The position numbers and the translations under genes were made by a program. From contig NZ_BMOS01000001.1 of assembly GCF_014647195.1 (NCBI RefSeq), positions 164,453 to 228,452 on the forward strand: 64,000 nt of DNA, in the 5' to 3' direction. Shown piece by piece: positions 6,487-17,471 of this stretch (position 1 is the stretch's first letter; each line of letters begins with the position of its first letter). This stretch comes from Oceanobacillus indicireducens (GTDB lineage: Bacteria > Bacillota > Bacilli > Bacillales > Amphibacillaceae). The notes beneath the pieces are model-generated. The model did not search any database. It was not told the origin of the DNA and saw only the letters and a list, made by a program, of their open reading frames with translations.

Positions 6487-8754
6487 ATGAGGAAAAACAA
6501 GACGACACATATGATGGCGGGTATACTAATCATCTTTTTTGTAGCGATTTTTATCGTGCTAACGGGCAGATTTATTTACATCCAGGCAACTGGAGAAGTA
6601 AATAATATTTCATTGGAAGAATGGGCGAAACAAAAACGTACCTCTTCCTATACGCTCCCGGCAGAACGTGGCAAAATTCTCGATAAGAACGGTATGATCC
6701 TCGCCTATGACCGGCCGACATACCGTGTATTTGCCATTCTCGATGATGCATACTCGGAAGACCCTGAGAAACCGCGGCACGTTGTGGATGTTGACAAGAC
6801 TGCTGAAGCCCTTGCTCCAATATTAGATGTGGAAGCAAGTGACATCCGTAATTCTTTACAAGCGGGTCTGGATGCCGATCCGCCGCGATTCCAAGTGGAA
6901 TTCGGTAATGCTGGCCGGCAACTTAGTCAGAAGCAGAAAGAAGAAATTGAAGAACTTAAATTACCAGGAATTTACTTTGATGAAGAGGCGATGCGCTTTT
7001 ATCCAAATGGCGTGTTCGCATCGCACATCATCGGGTTTGCAAGGGAAACGGAATTTGAAGACGAGAATGGAGAAATCAAGTCTGAAATTTCGGGTGTAAC
7101 TGGTATGGAAAAGCAGATGGATGATTTGCTTCGAGGGAAAAATGGCTATATTTCTTACCAGCGGGATTTGTATAATTCAAAACTGTTGAACCCGAATGAA
7201 GTTATTAAAGAACCAGAAGATGGAAATGATGTCTACTTAACCCTAGATCAAAAAATCCAAACATTGTTGGACGAGGCAATGTCTACGGTAGAGTCTTCCT
7301 ATAGCCCGGAACGGATGACGGCCGTAGTGATGCATGCGAAGACCGGGGAAGTCCTAGCAATGAGTAGTCGACCAAGCTATAATCCGAACAATCCGGAAGA
7401 CGTACAGAATTGGTATAATGACGTTATCTCCACTCCAATTGAGCCGGGCTCTACTGTGAAGATGTTTACTTGGGCCGCTGCGATTGAGGAAGGCGTATAT
7501 AACGGCGATGAGACATACTTATCTGGAACATATAACGTAAATGAGAAAATCATCCCGATCCGAGATGTAAACGAAGGAAAAGGTTGGGGAACAATCACCT
7601 TTGATGAAGGATTTGAACGTTCTTCAAACGTGGCAGCTTCGAAGCTCGTTTGGGAGAAGTTAGGAACAGAGAAGTTTTTAGATTATCTGCATGCATTTGA
7701 TATGGATAAAACGACAGAAATCGATTTGCCAGGGGAAATTACCGGTGAGATTTTATATAATTGGCCTCGTGAAAAACTCACTACTTCCTTTGGTCAAGGA
7801 AGTACGGTTACGCCAATTCAGATGATGAAAGCAGCAACTGCAATTGCAAATGATGGAAAAATGGTGAAACCATATGTCATCAATAAAATTGTCGACCCAT
7901 CGACTTCTGAGGTAATTGATCAAAATGAACCGGAAGTTGTTTCCGAACCAATATCCCCAGAAACCGCAGAACAAGTACGCGGTCTATTACAGCGGGTTGT
8001 TGAAGGGAAAAATGGTACGGGAAGACAATTCCGCCTTGAAGATTACTCGATTGGTGGGAAGACTGGTACAGCTCAAATCCCTAGCGCGGATGGAGGCGGG
8101 TATTTAAGAGGCAGGGAAAATATGATCTTTTCATTTTTAGGAATGGCCCCGATTGAAGATCCGGAATTGGTCATGTTCGTCTCTGTGCAGCAGCCTAAGC
8201 TTGAAGCTGATGAACATGGATCTCAACCTGTTTCTTTTATAGTGAAAAGCGTAATGGAAAACAGTTTACATTATTTAAATATCGATCCAGACGGTGAAGA
8301 TATCGAAGAAATTGAACGAGTTGAAATTCCTGAACTTACGGGAAAAAATCCAGAGAAAATAGCTGCTCAACTTGAAGAAAAAGGATTTAACGTGACTACA
8401 GTTGGTAGTGGAAAACAAGTAGTGCAAGCTAATGTGACAGCAGGAGAAAAAATCCTACCGACAAAACATATTATTCTCGTCACGGATGAACCAGCAATGC
8501 CAGACATAATGGGGTGGTCTCAACGCCAAGTTGTCGAGCTCGCAGATATGCTCGATTTACAGCTTGAAAGCTTCGGAAACGGCTATGTTGTAATGCAAAG
8601 CGTTGAGCCGGGCACTTCGTTAAGAGAAGGTTCTTATCTAGGTATCGAACTGCTCCCTCCGGGGGAAGAAAGAGAAGAAGTTCAAGAAGACGAATCAGCA
8701 GATGATGAACAAGCGGAAGAAACAGATGTAGAACAAGAGGAAACAAACGAATAA
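6487..8754 (+). CDS. pbpB: Division-specific class B penicillin-binding protein (PBP2B)
   Basis: This is the septal transpeptidase (FtsI type) with an uncleaved N-terminal membrane anchor (about residues 10-32), a dimerisation domain starting at RGKILDKNG, and a transpeptidase domain. Active-site motifs are S322-x-x-K325 (GSTVK), S379-S-N381 and K525-T-G527. Two PASTA domains follow (about residues 610-665 and 668-725). The protein ends in a strongly acidic tail. B. subtilis PBP2B has the same domain order; the tail here is longer and more acidic than I recall for that protein. It is distinguished from the adjacent SpoVD by its two PASTA repeats. ATG 6487 follows AAGAGG. Confidence 0.95.
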   Translation: MRKNKTTHMMAGILIIFFVAIFIVLTGRFIYIQATGEVNNISLEEWAKQKRTSSYTLPAERGKILDKNGMILAYDRPTYRVFAILDDAYSEDPEKPRHVVDVDKTAEALAPILDVEASDIRNSLQAGLDADPPRFQVEFGNAGRQLSQKQKEEIEELKLPGIYFDEEAMRFYPNGVFASHIIGFARETEFEDENGEIKSEISGVTGMEKQMDDLLRGKNGYISYQRDLYNSKLLNPNEVIKEPEDGNDVYLTLDQKIQTLLDEAMSTVESSYSPERMTAVVMHAKTGEVLAMSSRPSYNPNNPEDVQNWYNDVISTPIEPGSTVKMFTWAAAIEEGVYNGDETYLSGTYNVNEKIIPIRDVNEGKGWGTITFDEGFERSSNVAASKLVWEKLGTEKFLDYLHAFDMDKTTEIDLPGEITGEILYNWPREKLTTSFGQGSTVTPIQMMKAATAIANDGKMVKPYVINKIVDPSTSEVIDQNEPEVVSEPISPETAEQVRGLLQRVVEGKNGTGRQFRLEDYSIGGKTGTAQIPSADGGGYLRGRENMIFSFLGMAPIEDPELVMFVSVQQPKLEADEHGSQPVSFIVKSVMENSLHYLNIDPDGEDIEEIERVEIPELTGKNPEKIAAQLEEKGFNVTTVGSGKQVVQANVTAGEKILPTKHIILVTDEPAMPDIMGWSQRQVVELADMLDLQLESFGNGYVVMQSVEPGTSLREGSYLGIELLPPGEEREEVQEDESADDEQAEETDVEQEETNE

Positions 8755-8834
8755 AGACAAGGAAAACAGTGTTCTATTCGTTTTTTGAAGCTCATATAGT
8801 GGATACAAGCCTATCTATGAAGAGGAGTGCAGGT

Positions 8835-10757
8835 ATGAAACGCGTATCCACGATTACAGTCAAAAAACGAATTGTCACTGTTTTTCTTTTTTCCTTATTT
8901 ATTTTACTTATCATCATCTTCAGGTTGGCCTATGTCCAATTTGTAATGGGGGACAAATTGTTTGAAGAAGCGAATGAACTTTGGACAAGGGATATCCAAT
9001 TTGCTCCAGAGCGAGGGAAAATATTGGATATGACCGGGACGCCGCTTGCTGAAAATGTCACCGCTCCAAGCGTGACTATCGTACCGAGACAGGTAACGGA
9101 TGCCGAAACGACTGCGAAAGAGCTAGCAGCAGTGTTAGAAGCCCCGGTGGATAAAGTATATGAAACGATCACAAAACCAGCATCAAGTGTGACCATCCGG
9201 CCAGAAGGAATTAAGATTTCAGATGAAAAGGAGCGGGCTATTCGTACATTAAACCTTCCCGGGGTCTATTTGGCCAAAGATTCGAAGCGCCATTATCCTT
9301 ATGAAACATCCCTTTCCCATGTACTTGGATTTACCGGTATCGATAACCAGGGATTAATGGGCCTCGAGCAATACTATGATGAAAAGTTAAAAGGGTCGGT
9401 AGGTAGCTTATCTTTCTTTTCGGACGCGCGTGGCAACCGGTTAGATACGCTTGCTGACGTATATACCCCACCAATGGATGGAATGCATTTAAAAACGACA
9501 ATTCACTCTCAAGTACAAGCAATATTAGAACGCGAAATGGACTTAGCAGCTTTAAAATATAATCCTGACGGTGCAATGGCTATCGCAGTCAATCCGAAAA
9601 CTGGTGGCATCCTCGGAATGACGACGAGACCAAATTTTCACCCGGAATATTATCAGGAAGCAGATGCGGAAGTGTTTGACCGGAATCTGCCGATTTGGAG
9701 CACATATGAACCAGGGTCTACTTTTAAAATAATCACGCTTGCTGCCGCCTTGGAAGAAAAGGTAATTGATCTTCATGACGGTCATTTCCATGATGATGGA
9801 GATATTAATGTCTCTGGAACCCATATCCGCTGCTGGAAAAGGGGAGGGCATGGTCACCAAAGTTATCTTGAAGTTGTACAGAATTCCTGTAACCCCGGAT
9901 TTGTAAACTTGGGGCAACTGCTCGGAACGGAGAAACTGTTTTCTTACATTGATTCGTTTGGTTTTGGTAAGAAAACAGGGATCGATTTGGAAGGAGAGGG
10001 AAATGGAATCCTTTTTAATCCCGAGAATGTAGGACCAATCGAACTTGCTACGACAGCTTTCGGGCAAGGTGTATCTGTTACACCTATTCAACAGGTCATG
10101 GCTGTAGCAGCTGCTGTAAATGGCGGATTTTTATATGAGCCTTATATAGCTTCTGAGTGGCTTGATCCCGTTACGGAAGAAGTTGTCGAACGGATTGAAC
10201 CGACAATTAAGCACCAGGTGATTGCCGAGGAAACGTCAGAGGAATTACGTTATGCCCTTGAATCTGTAGTTGCACAGGGGACGGGCCGACCTGCATATGT
10301 TGAAGGGTACCGAGTGGGAGGAAAGACAGGAACCGCACAAAAAGTAGGTCCGGATGGTCGCTATATGCAAAATAACTATATTGTTTCCTTTATCGGTTTC
10401 GCACCGGCGGATGACCCGGAAATCGTCGTCTATGTAGCTGTCGATAACCCGAAGAATACAGTTCAATTTGGAGGAGTTGTTGCAGCGCCGATTGTCGGAA
10501 AAATTATCGGGGATAGTTTACCGGTCATGGGAGTGGAAAAGCGTTCAGATGGATTAGAGAAAGAATATCAATGGCCGGAAGAGCCGCTTGTAGAAGTACC
10601 TGATTTAATTGGACTGAAGCCAGAAGAACTTTCGGAGTACATGCTGAATTTATCTGTGGATGTGAGCGGAAGTGGTGGAGAGATTATTGATCAAGCACCA
10701 CGCCCAGGTGAAAAAGTAGAACAAGGAGCAAAAATCCGGATATTCTTAAGTGAATAA
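8835..10757 (+). CDS. spoVD: Sporulation-specific penicillin-binding protein SpoVD
   Basis: A class B transpeptidase of 640 residues, closely similar to B. subtilis SpoVD, which makes spore cortex peptidoglycan in the mother cell together with SpoVE. Membrane anchor is about residues 12-33. Catalytic motifs are S295-T-F-K298, S351-C-N353 and K497-T-G499. A single PASTA domain (about 578-640) ends the protein. ATG 8835 is chosen because MKRVSTITVKKR aligns with the B. subtilis N-terminus and GAGGAGTGCAGGT precedes it; an upstream GTG at 8769 would extend it by 22 residues without a ribosome-binding site. It follows pbpB by 80 bp, so a mother-cell promoter may lie there, but I found no clear sigma-E site. 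Confidence 0.95.
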   Translation: MKRVSTITVKKRIVTVFLFSLFILLIIIFRLAYVQFVMGDKLFEEANELWTRDIQFAPERGKILDMTGTPLAENVTAPSVTIVPRQVTDAETTAKELAAVLEAPVDKVYETITKPASSVTIRPEGIKISDEKERAIRTLNLPGVYLAKDSKRHYPYETSLSHVLGFTGIDNQGLMGLEQYYDEKLKGSVGSLSFFSDARGNRLDTLADVYTPPMDGMHLKTTIHSQVQAILEREMDLAALKYNPDGAMAIAVNPKTGGILGMTTRPNFHPEYYQEADAEVFDRNLPIWSTYEPGSTFKIITLAAALEEKVIDLHDGHFHDDGDINVSGTHIRCWKRGGHGHQSYLEVVQNSCNPGFVNLGQLLGTEKLFSYIDSFGFGKKTGIDLEGEGNGILFNPENVGPIELATTAFGQGVSVTPIQQVMAVAAAVNGGFLYEPYIASEWLDPVTEEVVERIEPTIKHQVIAEETSEELRYALESVVAQGTGRPAYVEGYRVGGKTGTAQKVGPDGRYMQNNYIVSFIGFAPADDPEIVVYVAVDNPKNTVQFGGVVAAPIVGKIIGDSLPVMGVEKRSDGLEKEYQWPEEPLVEVPDLIGLKPEELSEYMLNLSVDVSGSGGEIIDQAPRPGEKVEQGAKIRIFLSE

Positions 10758-10821
10758 TAGATTGATAGATTGATTGTCATCCTTTTCCCATCGGTATAGT
10801 TCTTTGGAGAAGGGTGAACCG

Positions 10822-12294
10822 ATGAAATTAAGCGAATTGATTCAGACGCTGCCTTTTATAAGCTTGACTGAAGAAGCTGGGGAAATAGAGATAACTGCTA
10901 TCTATACAGATTCCCGCCAAGTGACGCCAGGAAGTTTATTCATCTGTATTGAAGGCTTTCAGACAGATGGGCATCTCTACGTTCAAGATGCGATTGAAAA
11001 GGGCGCGCGCGTCATTATTGCAGAGAAAGAAGTCGAGAGCAAGGTTCCGGTTATTTATGTGAATGATTCGGTACGGGCTCTTGCAATAATAGCGAGTGCA
11101 TTTTACGACAGTCCAACAACAGCGCTCCCTTTAATCGGAATCACAGGAACAAATGGGAAAACAACGGTCAGCTATCTTCTCGATGCAATATACAACCATT
11201 TTGGAAAGAAAACTGGTGTGATCGGGACAATTCATAATAAAGTTGGGGAACGCCTTAAGGAAACGAATAATACGACGCCAGACGCGCTCATCCTTCAACA
11301 GCTTTTTCACGACATGAGGAATTCAGGGGTTGAACAGGTGATTATGGAAGTATCATCACACGGTCTTGATTTAGGAAGAGTATATGGCTGTGATTTTGAT
11401 ACGGTAATATTTACCAATTTAAGTCAGGACCATTTGGATTATCATAAGAATGAGTTCAATTATTTCTTTGCTAAAAGTCAATTATTCTCACGACTCGGGA
11501 ACACTTATGACGGGAGAAGAAAGTATTCCATTATCAATGCAGACGATAAATATGTAGGAATGCTGAAAAAAACGAGTGCATTTCCAACTATAACCTATGG
11601 AATAGATAGTGAAGCAGACGTAATGGCTGATGATATTGAGCTTTCACAAGACTGTACGATATTTCAATTGAAAACACCAGTCGGAACGGTTAAAATTACG
11701 AGTAGGCTTACCGGCAAGTTTAATATTTATAATATGCTTGCAGCGGCCTCTGCTGCGCTGATAAACGATATTCCGCTGCATATCATTAAAGATACACTTC
11801 AGGTTGTTCCACCAATTCCTGGACGATTCGAGACGGTCGATTTCGGGCAACCGTTCGGAGTAATTGTGGATTATGCTCATACGCCTCATGCGGTGAAAAA
11901 TATTCTTGAAACATGCAAGGAACTTAAAACGGGGAAGCTTTATTGTGTACTTGGTTGTGGCGGAGACCGTGACCCGGCGAAACGCCCGCTTATGGCGCGG
12001 GAAGCCGTTTGGCATGCAGATTATGCAATTTTCACTTCAGATAATCCCCGAACCGAAGATCCGCGAGCGATTATCGATGATATGGTGCAGGCATTGGATG
12101 GATATGAGCAAACTTATGAGATAATCATCGACCGGAAAGCCGCAATCGAGAAAGCCATGTCTATAGCCGAAGCTGGCGACCTTGTCGTAATAGCAGGGAA
12201 AGGGCATGAAACCTATCAGGAAATTGCCGGTGAGAAATATCCATTTGACGACCGGATTGTAGCTAAAAACGCGTTTTTAAATAAGGAGTTTTAA
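10822..12294 (+). CDS. murE: UDP-MurNAc-L-Ala-D-Glu--meso-DAP ligase MurE
   Basis: MurE adds the third stem-peptide residue to the peptidoglycan precursor. The ATP-binding loop GITGTNGKTT lies at about residues 106-115. The specificity motif D407-N-P-R410 is the form that selects meso-diaminopimelate rather than lysine, so the cell wall should be DAP-type. The protein has 490 residues. ATG 10822 is preceded by AGAAGGGTG. A TTG at 10774 in the same frame would add 16 residues and has no ribosome-binding site. murF begins 2 bp after the stop, so the two ligases are coupled. Confidence 0.97.
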   Translation: MKLSELIQTLPFISLTEEAGEIEITAIYTDSRQVTPGSLFICIEGFQTDGHLYVQDAIEKGARVIIAEKEVESKVPVIYVNDSVRALAIIASAFYDSPTTALPLIGITGTNGKTTVSYLLDAIYNHFGKKTGVIGTIHNKVGERLKETNNTTPDALILQQLFHDMRNSGVEQVIMEVSSHGLDLGRVYGCDFDTVIFTNLSQDHLDYHKNEFNYFFAKSQLFSRLGNTYDGRRKYSIINADDKYVGMLKKTSAFPTITYGIDSEADVMADDIELSQDCTIFQLKTPVGTVKITSRLTGKFNIYNMLAAASAALINDIPLHIIKDTLQVVPPIPGRFETVDFGQPFGVIVDYAHTPHAVKNILETCKELKTGKLYCVLGCGGDRDPAKRPLMAREAVWHADYAIFTSDNPRTEDPRAIIDDMVQALDGYEQTYEIIIDRKAAIEKAMSIAEAGDLVVIAGKGHETYQEIAGEKYPFDDRIVAKNAFLNKEF

Positions 12295-12296
12295 CG

Positions 12297-13682
12297 ATGT
12301 TATTTACAGTGAAAGAATTAAAATACGTATTTACGAACCATCATGAATCACTTGATGATTCTCTTGCAATCAATCGAATTACAACAGATAGTCGGTTGAA
12401 AACAGATCATGCATTATTTATTCCGATTATCGGGGATCAGCTTAATGGCCATGATTATGTGGAACAAGCGATAGAAAATGGCGCGGTTGCAATTGTATGG
12501 GATGAGAAGGAGGAGCTGCCTCCTTCTATCCCGCGTGATTTTCCAGTTTTTTTCACAGAAGATACAACAGCAGGCTTACAAAAGCTGGCCGCATACTATC
12601 GAGATGAGATTAATCCAATTGTCATCGGGATTACCGGATCAAATGGGAAGACGACGACGAAGGACCTTGTGGCCGCAATTATGAAGACAACTTACAATAC
12701 ACATGCCACATTAGGAAATTTGAACAATCATATCGGTTTACCATTAACAATTCTTAGTATGCCCCGTGATACGGAAGTGCTTGTACTCGAGCTTGGAATG
12801 AGCGGTTTCGGTGAAATTGATGTACTAACAAAGATTGCAAAGCCTGATTATGCAGTTATTACGAATATTGGGGAATCACATATTGAATACCTTGGTTCAA
12901 GGGAAGGAATTGCAAAAGCCAAGCTTGAAATAATCAATGGGCTAAAAGAAGGCGGCACATTAATTGTTGATGGTGATGAACCGCTTCTGCAAGACATACA
13001 TACGGACGATCCAGTGGATATTATCCGCTGTGGTTTTAATGCGGATAATGAATTCCGACTTCGTGACGTAGATATTACAGTAGGTGGGACAGCTTTCACG
13101 GATGCTCACGGCCGCCACCTTCAGGTTCCTCTACTTGGTAAGCATCACGCAAAAAACGCAGGGTTCGCTCTTCAAATTGCCGAATTACTTCATATCTCTA
13201 AGGAGAAACGAGAAGCAGGCTTACAAGCTCTGGCACATTCGGCGATGCGTTTTGAATTATTGAAGTCAAAACAACATCAGGCAACCGTTGTGAATGATTC
13301 GTACAACGCCTCACCAACATCGATGAAAGCAGCAATTGAAGTAATTAAACAGATGGAAGGCTTCGATACGAAAATACTTGTCCTCGGTGATGTTCTTGAA
13401 CTCGGGGAATACGCAGACCAGTTGCACCGCTCGATAGCGGACGTGATTTCTTCTCCAATCACCCACTTGTATACATATGGGGAAAAAGCAAAATTGATTA
13501 CTGAAAATGTCCAGGACAGTGAAATTCAGTGTAAACACTTCGGGACAAAGGAAGCATTAATGAGCGAATTAAATCAGCACCTTACAGAGATGAGTCTTGT
13601 TTTGTTTAAAGCATCACGCGGCCTTCAGTTTGAAACAATGGTTGAAGATATCGTGATGGAGCAAGAAGATAAGGAGCAGTAA
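12297..13682 (+). CDS. murF: UDP-MurNAc-tripeptide--D-Ala-D-Ala ligase MurF
   Basis: This 461-residue Mur ligase adds the D-Ala-D-Ala dipeptide to the precursor. The P-loop [14 protein letters not shown] lies at about residues 110-123, followed by the MurF-type [15 protein letters not shown] and [10 protein letters not shown] segments, and later [16 protein letters not shown] 12297 has AAGGAG upstream. In B. subtilis murF is not in this cluster (it lies with ddl elsewhere), so its place between murE and mraY resembles the ancestral or E. coli-like order. No frame damage is seen. Confidence 0.95.
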   Translation: MLFTVKELKYVFTNHHESLDDSLAINRITTDSRLKTDHALFIPIIGDQLNGHDYVEQAIENGAVAIVWDEKEELPPSIPRDFPVFFTEDTTAGLQKLAAYYRDEINPIVIGITGSNGKTTTKDLVAAIMKTTYNTHATLGNLNNHIGLPLTILSMPRDTEVLVLELGMSGFGEIDVLTKIAKPDYAVITNIGESHIEYLGSREGIAKAKLEIINGLKEGGTLIVDGDEPLLQDIHTDDPVDIIRCGFNADNEFRLRDVDITVGGTAFTDAHGRHLQVPLLGKHHAKNAGFALQIAELLHISKEKREAGLQALAHSAMRFELLKSKQHQATVVNDSYNASPTSMKAAIEVIKQMEGFDTKILVLGDVLELGEYADQLHRSIADVISSPITHLYTYGEKAKLITENVQDSEIQCKHFGTKEALMSELNQHLTEMSLVLFKASRGLQFETMVEDIVMEQEDKEQ

Positions 13683-13699
13683 TTGAGGGGGAACTTGAC

Positions 13700-14683
13700 A
13701 TGAATATAACTACTTTAATAATGACGATAGGGATATCATTTTTAATTACTGTTCTTTTTTCGCCGCTTTTCATTCCATTTTTAAGAAGATTAAAGTTTGG
13801 ACAAAGTATTCGCGAAGAAGGACCAGAATCACATCAGAAAAAGAGCGGTACGCCAACGATGGGCGGTATTATGATCGTACTAAGCATAATAATCACTTCG
13901 CTGATCATGGTGTGGAAAGTGAGCGGAACAATCGGATACGAAGTTTGGTTATTACTACTCGTCATATTCGGTTACGGACTTGTAGGCTTTCTTGACGATT
14001 TCATCAAAGTAGTCATGAAGCGGAACCTTGGTCTAACTTCACTGCAGAAGTTAATCGGCCAAATCGTAATTGCACTTCTATTCTTTTTTGTTTTACAGGC
14101 GAATGATTTTTCAACCTATATCCAAATTCCGGGGACGAATATCCAATGGGAACTTGGTTGGTTTTATGCAATCTTAGTAATTTTTATGCTCGTAGGTTCT
14201 TCCAATGCGGTCAACTTGACGGATGGATTGGATGGACTGCTTGCAGGTACAGCAGCCATTGCGTTTGGGGCATTTGCAATATTAGCAGTATATGGAATGC
14301 CGCAGAACGATATTGCGGTCTTCTCACTGGCATCAGCAGGAGCACTGCTGGGCTTTCTCGTGTTCAACGCCCACCCTGCTAAAGTGTTCATGGGTGACAC
14401 TGGATCCCTTGCACTGGGCGGAGCAATAGCAGCTGTAGCAATTCTTACAAAAATGGAAATCCTCCTAGTTATAATCGGTGGTGTTTTTGTTATTGAGACA
14501 TTATCCGTGATCATCCAGGTGATTTCCTTTAAAACAACTGGTAAACGTGTCTTTAAAATGAGCCCATTACATCACCACTATGAACTGATGGGTTGGTCGG
14601 AATGGCGTGTCGTTACCACATTCTGGCTAGTAGGATTCGTGTTTGCCGCATTAGGGATTTTTATTGAGGTGGGCTTAAATTGA
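13700..14683 (+). CDS. mraY: Phospho-MurNAc-pentapeptide-transferase MraY
   Basis: A polytopic enzyme of 327 residues with about ten membrane segments. It transfers phospho-MurNAc-pentapeptide to undecaprenyl phosphate, forming lipid I. Family signatures are the early [15 protein letters not shown] with the paired aspartates (about residue 100), NLTDGLDGL (about 173-181), [12 protein letters not shown] (about 230-241) and the histidine loop [12 protein letters not shown] (about 289-300). ATG 13700 follows GAGGGGG. The stop TGA overlaps the TTG start of murD. Confidence 0.97.
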   Translation: MNITTLIMTIGISFLITVLFSPLFIPFLRRLKFGQSIREEGPESHQKKSGTPTMGGIMIVLSIIITSLIMVWKVSGTIGYEVWLLLLVIFGYGLVGFLDDFIKVVMKRNLGLTSLQKLIGQIVIALLFFFVLQANDFSTYIQIPGTNIQWELGWFYAILVIFMLVGSSNAVNLTDGLDGLLAGTAAIAFGAFAILAVYGMPQNDIAVFSLASAGALLGFLVFNAHPAKVFMGDTGSLALGGAIAAVAILTKMEILLVIIGGVFVIETLSVIIQVISFKTTGKRVFKMSPLHHHYELMGWSEWRVVTTFWLVGFVFAALGIFIEVGLN

Positions 14684-16029
14684 GAAAACTAGAGGCTTTT
14701 CCATATCATCATGTGCTCGTTCTCGGCTTGGCTAGAAGTGGAACAGCAGCTGCAAAAACATTACTTAAAAATGGTAAACAAGTAAGGGTGAATGACCAGC
14801 AATTGACGACCAAGTCAACGGTCGTTCAAGACCTTGTGGCGCTCGGTGCCGAAATCGTACTGGGTTCCCATCCATTATCTGTTTTAGAAGGAATTGAAAT
14901 CATCGTTAAAAATCCGGGTATTTCTTATGATAATCCCGTACTGATCGAAGCGGTGAAGCGGAATATCCCAATTGTGACGGAGATAGAAATTGCCTATCAG
15001 CTCGTTCCTGGTACATTAATTGGAATTACCGGTTCAAACGGAAAGACAACAACGACGACGCTTACAACTAAAATGTTAGAGGAAAGCAAGCAACAGGTTA
15101 AAGTAGCTGGTAATATCGGTATCGTAGCTACAGAGGTTGCAGAAAGTTTAACAGATGATGAAACATTAGTTTTAGAACTGTCTTCTTTCCAGCTTCAAGG
15201 AACGATAGATTTCCGGCCAAATATCGCGGTCATCTTAAATATCTATCAAGCACATCTTGATTATCACAAATCACTCGAAAATTATAAACAAGCGAAATAT
15301 AATATATTCCGTAACCAGACGGAAGATGACTATTTAATCTATAATGCGGACGATTCGGATATCACGACAGCTATAGCTGATACGAGAGCAAGACGAATCC
15401 CATTTTCTACTACGAGGGAAGTTCAAAATGGTGCCTGGTCCGATGGAGAAGCGATTTATTTCCAAAATGAGAAGATTATGGACGTAGAAAAAATTGTTCT
15501 TGTTGGTGATCACCATTTAGAGAATATCCTAGCAGCAATTTGTGCAGCAAAATTGGCAGGTGCAACGAATGAAGGGATTGAAAGAGTATTAACAACCTTC
15601 GCAGGTGTAGAGCACCGTCTTCAATATGTAACAAATTTGCAGGGCCGATACTTTTACAACGATTCAAAAGCGACGAATATGCTCGCAACCGAAAAAGCAT
15701 TAGCTTCCTTTAAACAACCAACCATTCTACTTGCAGGTGGCCTGGATCGAGGCGATGACCTTACAGGGCTCATCCCTCATTTGAAAAATGTGAAAGGCCT
15801 CGTAAGCTTTGGAGAGACGAAGGAAAAGTTTAATGAAGTAGCAAAACAAGCAGGTATTCCTCATGTTTTAACAGCGGAAAATGTAGAAGATGCTGTTCAA
15901 AAGGGTTACGGAATCTCAGAAGAGAATGATGTGATCCTCTTGTCGCCAGCATGTGCAAGCTGGGATCAGTATCGTACATTTGAAGAAAGAGGAGACATGT
16001 TTATCCAAGCCGTGCATAAACTGTTATAG
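14680..16029 (+). CDS. murD: UDP-MurNAc-L-alanine--D-glutamate ligase MurD
   Basis: MurD adds D-glutamate to UDP-MurNAc-L-Ala. The 449-residue protein has the N-terminal nucleotide-binding [12 protein letters not shown] (about residues 14-25), the P-loop [14 protein letters not shown] (about 113-126) and the late ligase motif [10 protein letters not shown] (about 324-333). The start is TTG 14680, overlapping the mraY stop by four bases (TTGA), with GAGGTGGGC upstream. spoVE follows after 72 bp. Confidence 0.96.
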   Translation: MRKLEAFPYHHVLVLGLARSGTAAAKTLLKNGKQVRVNDQQLTTKSTVVQDLVALGAEIVLGSHPLSVLEGIEIIVKNPGISYDNPVLIEAVKRNIPIVTEIEIAYQLVPGTLIGITGSNGKTTTTTLTTKMLEESKQQVKVAGNIGIVATEVAESLTDDETLVLELSSFQLQGTIDFRPNIAVILNIYQAHLDYHKSLENYKQAKYNIFRNQTEDDYLIYNADDSDITTAIADTRARRIPFSTTREVQNGAWSDGEAIYFQNEKIMDVEKIVLVGDHHLENILAAICAAKLAGATNEGIERVLTTFAGVEHRLQYVTNLQGRYFYNDSKATNMLATEKALASFKQPTILLAGGLDRGDDLTGLIPHLKNVKGLVSFGETKEKFNEVAKQAGIPHVLTAENVEDAVQKGYGISEENDVILLSPACASWDQYRTFEERGDMFIQAVHKLL

Positions 16030-16101
16030 GGGCTTGGACAACATAGAACGGATTGCAATATAGTTGAATTGCCCCTATTCTTGGAAGAAAGGGGTTTTTT
16101 C

Positions 16102-17214
16102 ATGCTTAGGAATCTCACAAAGGCTGAGAACCGACCAGACATTTTGCTGCTCACCGTTATTGTCGCACTCTTAATTGTTGGGATCATTATGGTATATAGT
16201 GCTTCACATGTATGGTCGCTTTATAAATTTGGAGATGAGTTCTATTATTTAAAAAGGCAACTGCTGTTTGCTGGTGCCGGTTTTATCGCGATGCTCTTTT
16301 TTATGCTGATCCCATATACGACTTGGAAGAAATATTCTAATTTTATTCTGCTTGGCTGTTTCATTTTGCTTATCCTCGTTCTAATCCCGGGAATTGGAAT
16401 GATTCGGGGAGGGGCGCGCAGCTGGATTGGTGTCGGAGCATTTAGTATTCAGCCGTCTGAATTTATGAAACTTGGCCTGATTGTTTTCCTTGCCGCTCTT
16501 TTATCGGAAAAACAGAAATATATCACTTCTTTTACGAAAGGATTTTTGCCTTCCCTGCTTCTCATTTTTACGGCCTTCGGTTTAATTATGTTACAACCGG
16601 ATTTAGGCACAGGTCTCGTTTTAGTACTTACTTGCGTCATCATGCTTTTTATTGCGGGTGCCAGAATCTCCCATTTTATAGGGTTAGGCTTAGTTGGTTT
16701 GATTGGATTTGCTTTTTTAATCATATCGGCTCCATATCGGATAAATCGAATTGTTGCCTTTCTAAACCCTTGGGAAGACCCTCTCGGTGACGGTTTCCAG
16801 ATTATCCAGTCTTTGTATGCGATAGGGCCAGGGGGGCTGATGGGGCTTGGAATGGGTAATAGCTTACAAAAATACTTTTACTTACCGGAACCGCAGACTG
16901 ATTTTATCTTTGCAATTCTTGCAGAAGAGTTAGGTTTCATTGGCGGAGTAGGGTTGATTCTATTGTTTTTCGTCATGCTTTGGCGTGGGATTAAAATAGC
17001 TTTAGAATCCATTGATCCTTTTGCAAGGTATTTGGCTTTAGGAATCGTTGCGATGTTGATTATACAGGTGATGATAAACATCAGTGTCGTCATCGGTCTT
17101 ATACCAGTCACAGGAATCACACTTCCATTCCTAAGTTACGGAGGCTCATCCCTAACTCTCACCCTCTGCTCCGTGGGCATCCTCCTAAACATCAGCATCC
17201 ACTCGAAAATATAG
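16102..17214 (+). CDS. spoVE: SEDS-family glycosyltransferase SpoVE
   Basis: A 370-residue SEDS protein with ten predicted membrane helices. SEDS proteins polymerise glycan strands with a partner class B PBP, here probably SpoVD for spore cortex. It resembles B. subtilis SpoVE closely along its length: IMVYSAS at the end of helix 1, ARSWIGVGAFSIQPSEFMK (about residues 108-126), NPWEDPLGDGFQIIQSLYAIGPGG and TDFIFAILAEELGFIGG, and the terminal ITLPFLSYGGSS. ATG 16102 is favoured (AGAAAGGGG upstream); a TTG at 16069 has no ribosome-binding site. FtsW for division would have to be encoded elsewhere. murG and murB, which follow in B. subtilis, are missing. Confidence 0.92.
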   Translation: MLRNLTKAENRPDILLLTVIVALLIVGIIMVYSASHVWSLYKFGDEFYYLKRQLLFAGAGFIAMLFFMLIPYTTWKKYSNFILLGCFILLILVLIPGIGMIRGGARSWIGVGAFSIQPSEFMKLGLIVFLAALLSEKQKYITSFTKGFLPSLLLIFTAFGLIMLQPDLGTGLVLVLTCVIMLFIAGARISHFIGLGLVGLIGFAFLIISAPYRINRIVAFLNPWEDPLGDGFQIIQSLYAIGPGGLMGLGMGNSLQKYFYLPEPQTDFIFAILAEELGFIGGVGLILLFFVMLWRGIKIALESIDPFARYLALGIVAMLIIQVMINISVVIGLIPVTGITLPFLSYGGSSLTLTLCSVGILLNISIHSKI

Positions 17215-17471
17215 CATTTAATACAATTAGATAAAAACTGTTTCTTTCCAAGTTCATCCGCATCCTTCATACACCTCTCGCTTTCCACGGGCTAACCAGC
17301 CACCTGCGGAAAGTGAGAAGTATCGGGACTGCGGACTTTGGTAGTGGAACTGTATTTTTAAAAAACAAGTTTGATCCGGCATGAATTTTCATAAAACTGA
17401 TGGTTTACTTGTTTTACCAGTAAAAACTTTCAAATCTATGACAAGTAAACTATCGATTACATACTAATCTA
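17215..17471 (+). repeat. Intergenic spacer with a degenerate B-module remnant
   Basis: Positions 17262-17345 resemble a decayed module B of the composite repeats: CACCTCTCGCTTTCC, then CCAGCC, then GGAAAGTGAGAAGTATCGGGACTGCGG. Neither inverted ends nor module A is present. This remnant lies exactly where B. subtilis has murG and murB. The rest of the spacer is AT-rich with no open reading frame of note. Confidence 0.55.

Noticed and set aside
8755..8834. Sigma-E promoter for spoVD
   Set aside because: No pair of boxes with the right spacing could be found, though B. subtilis has such a promoter.
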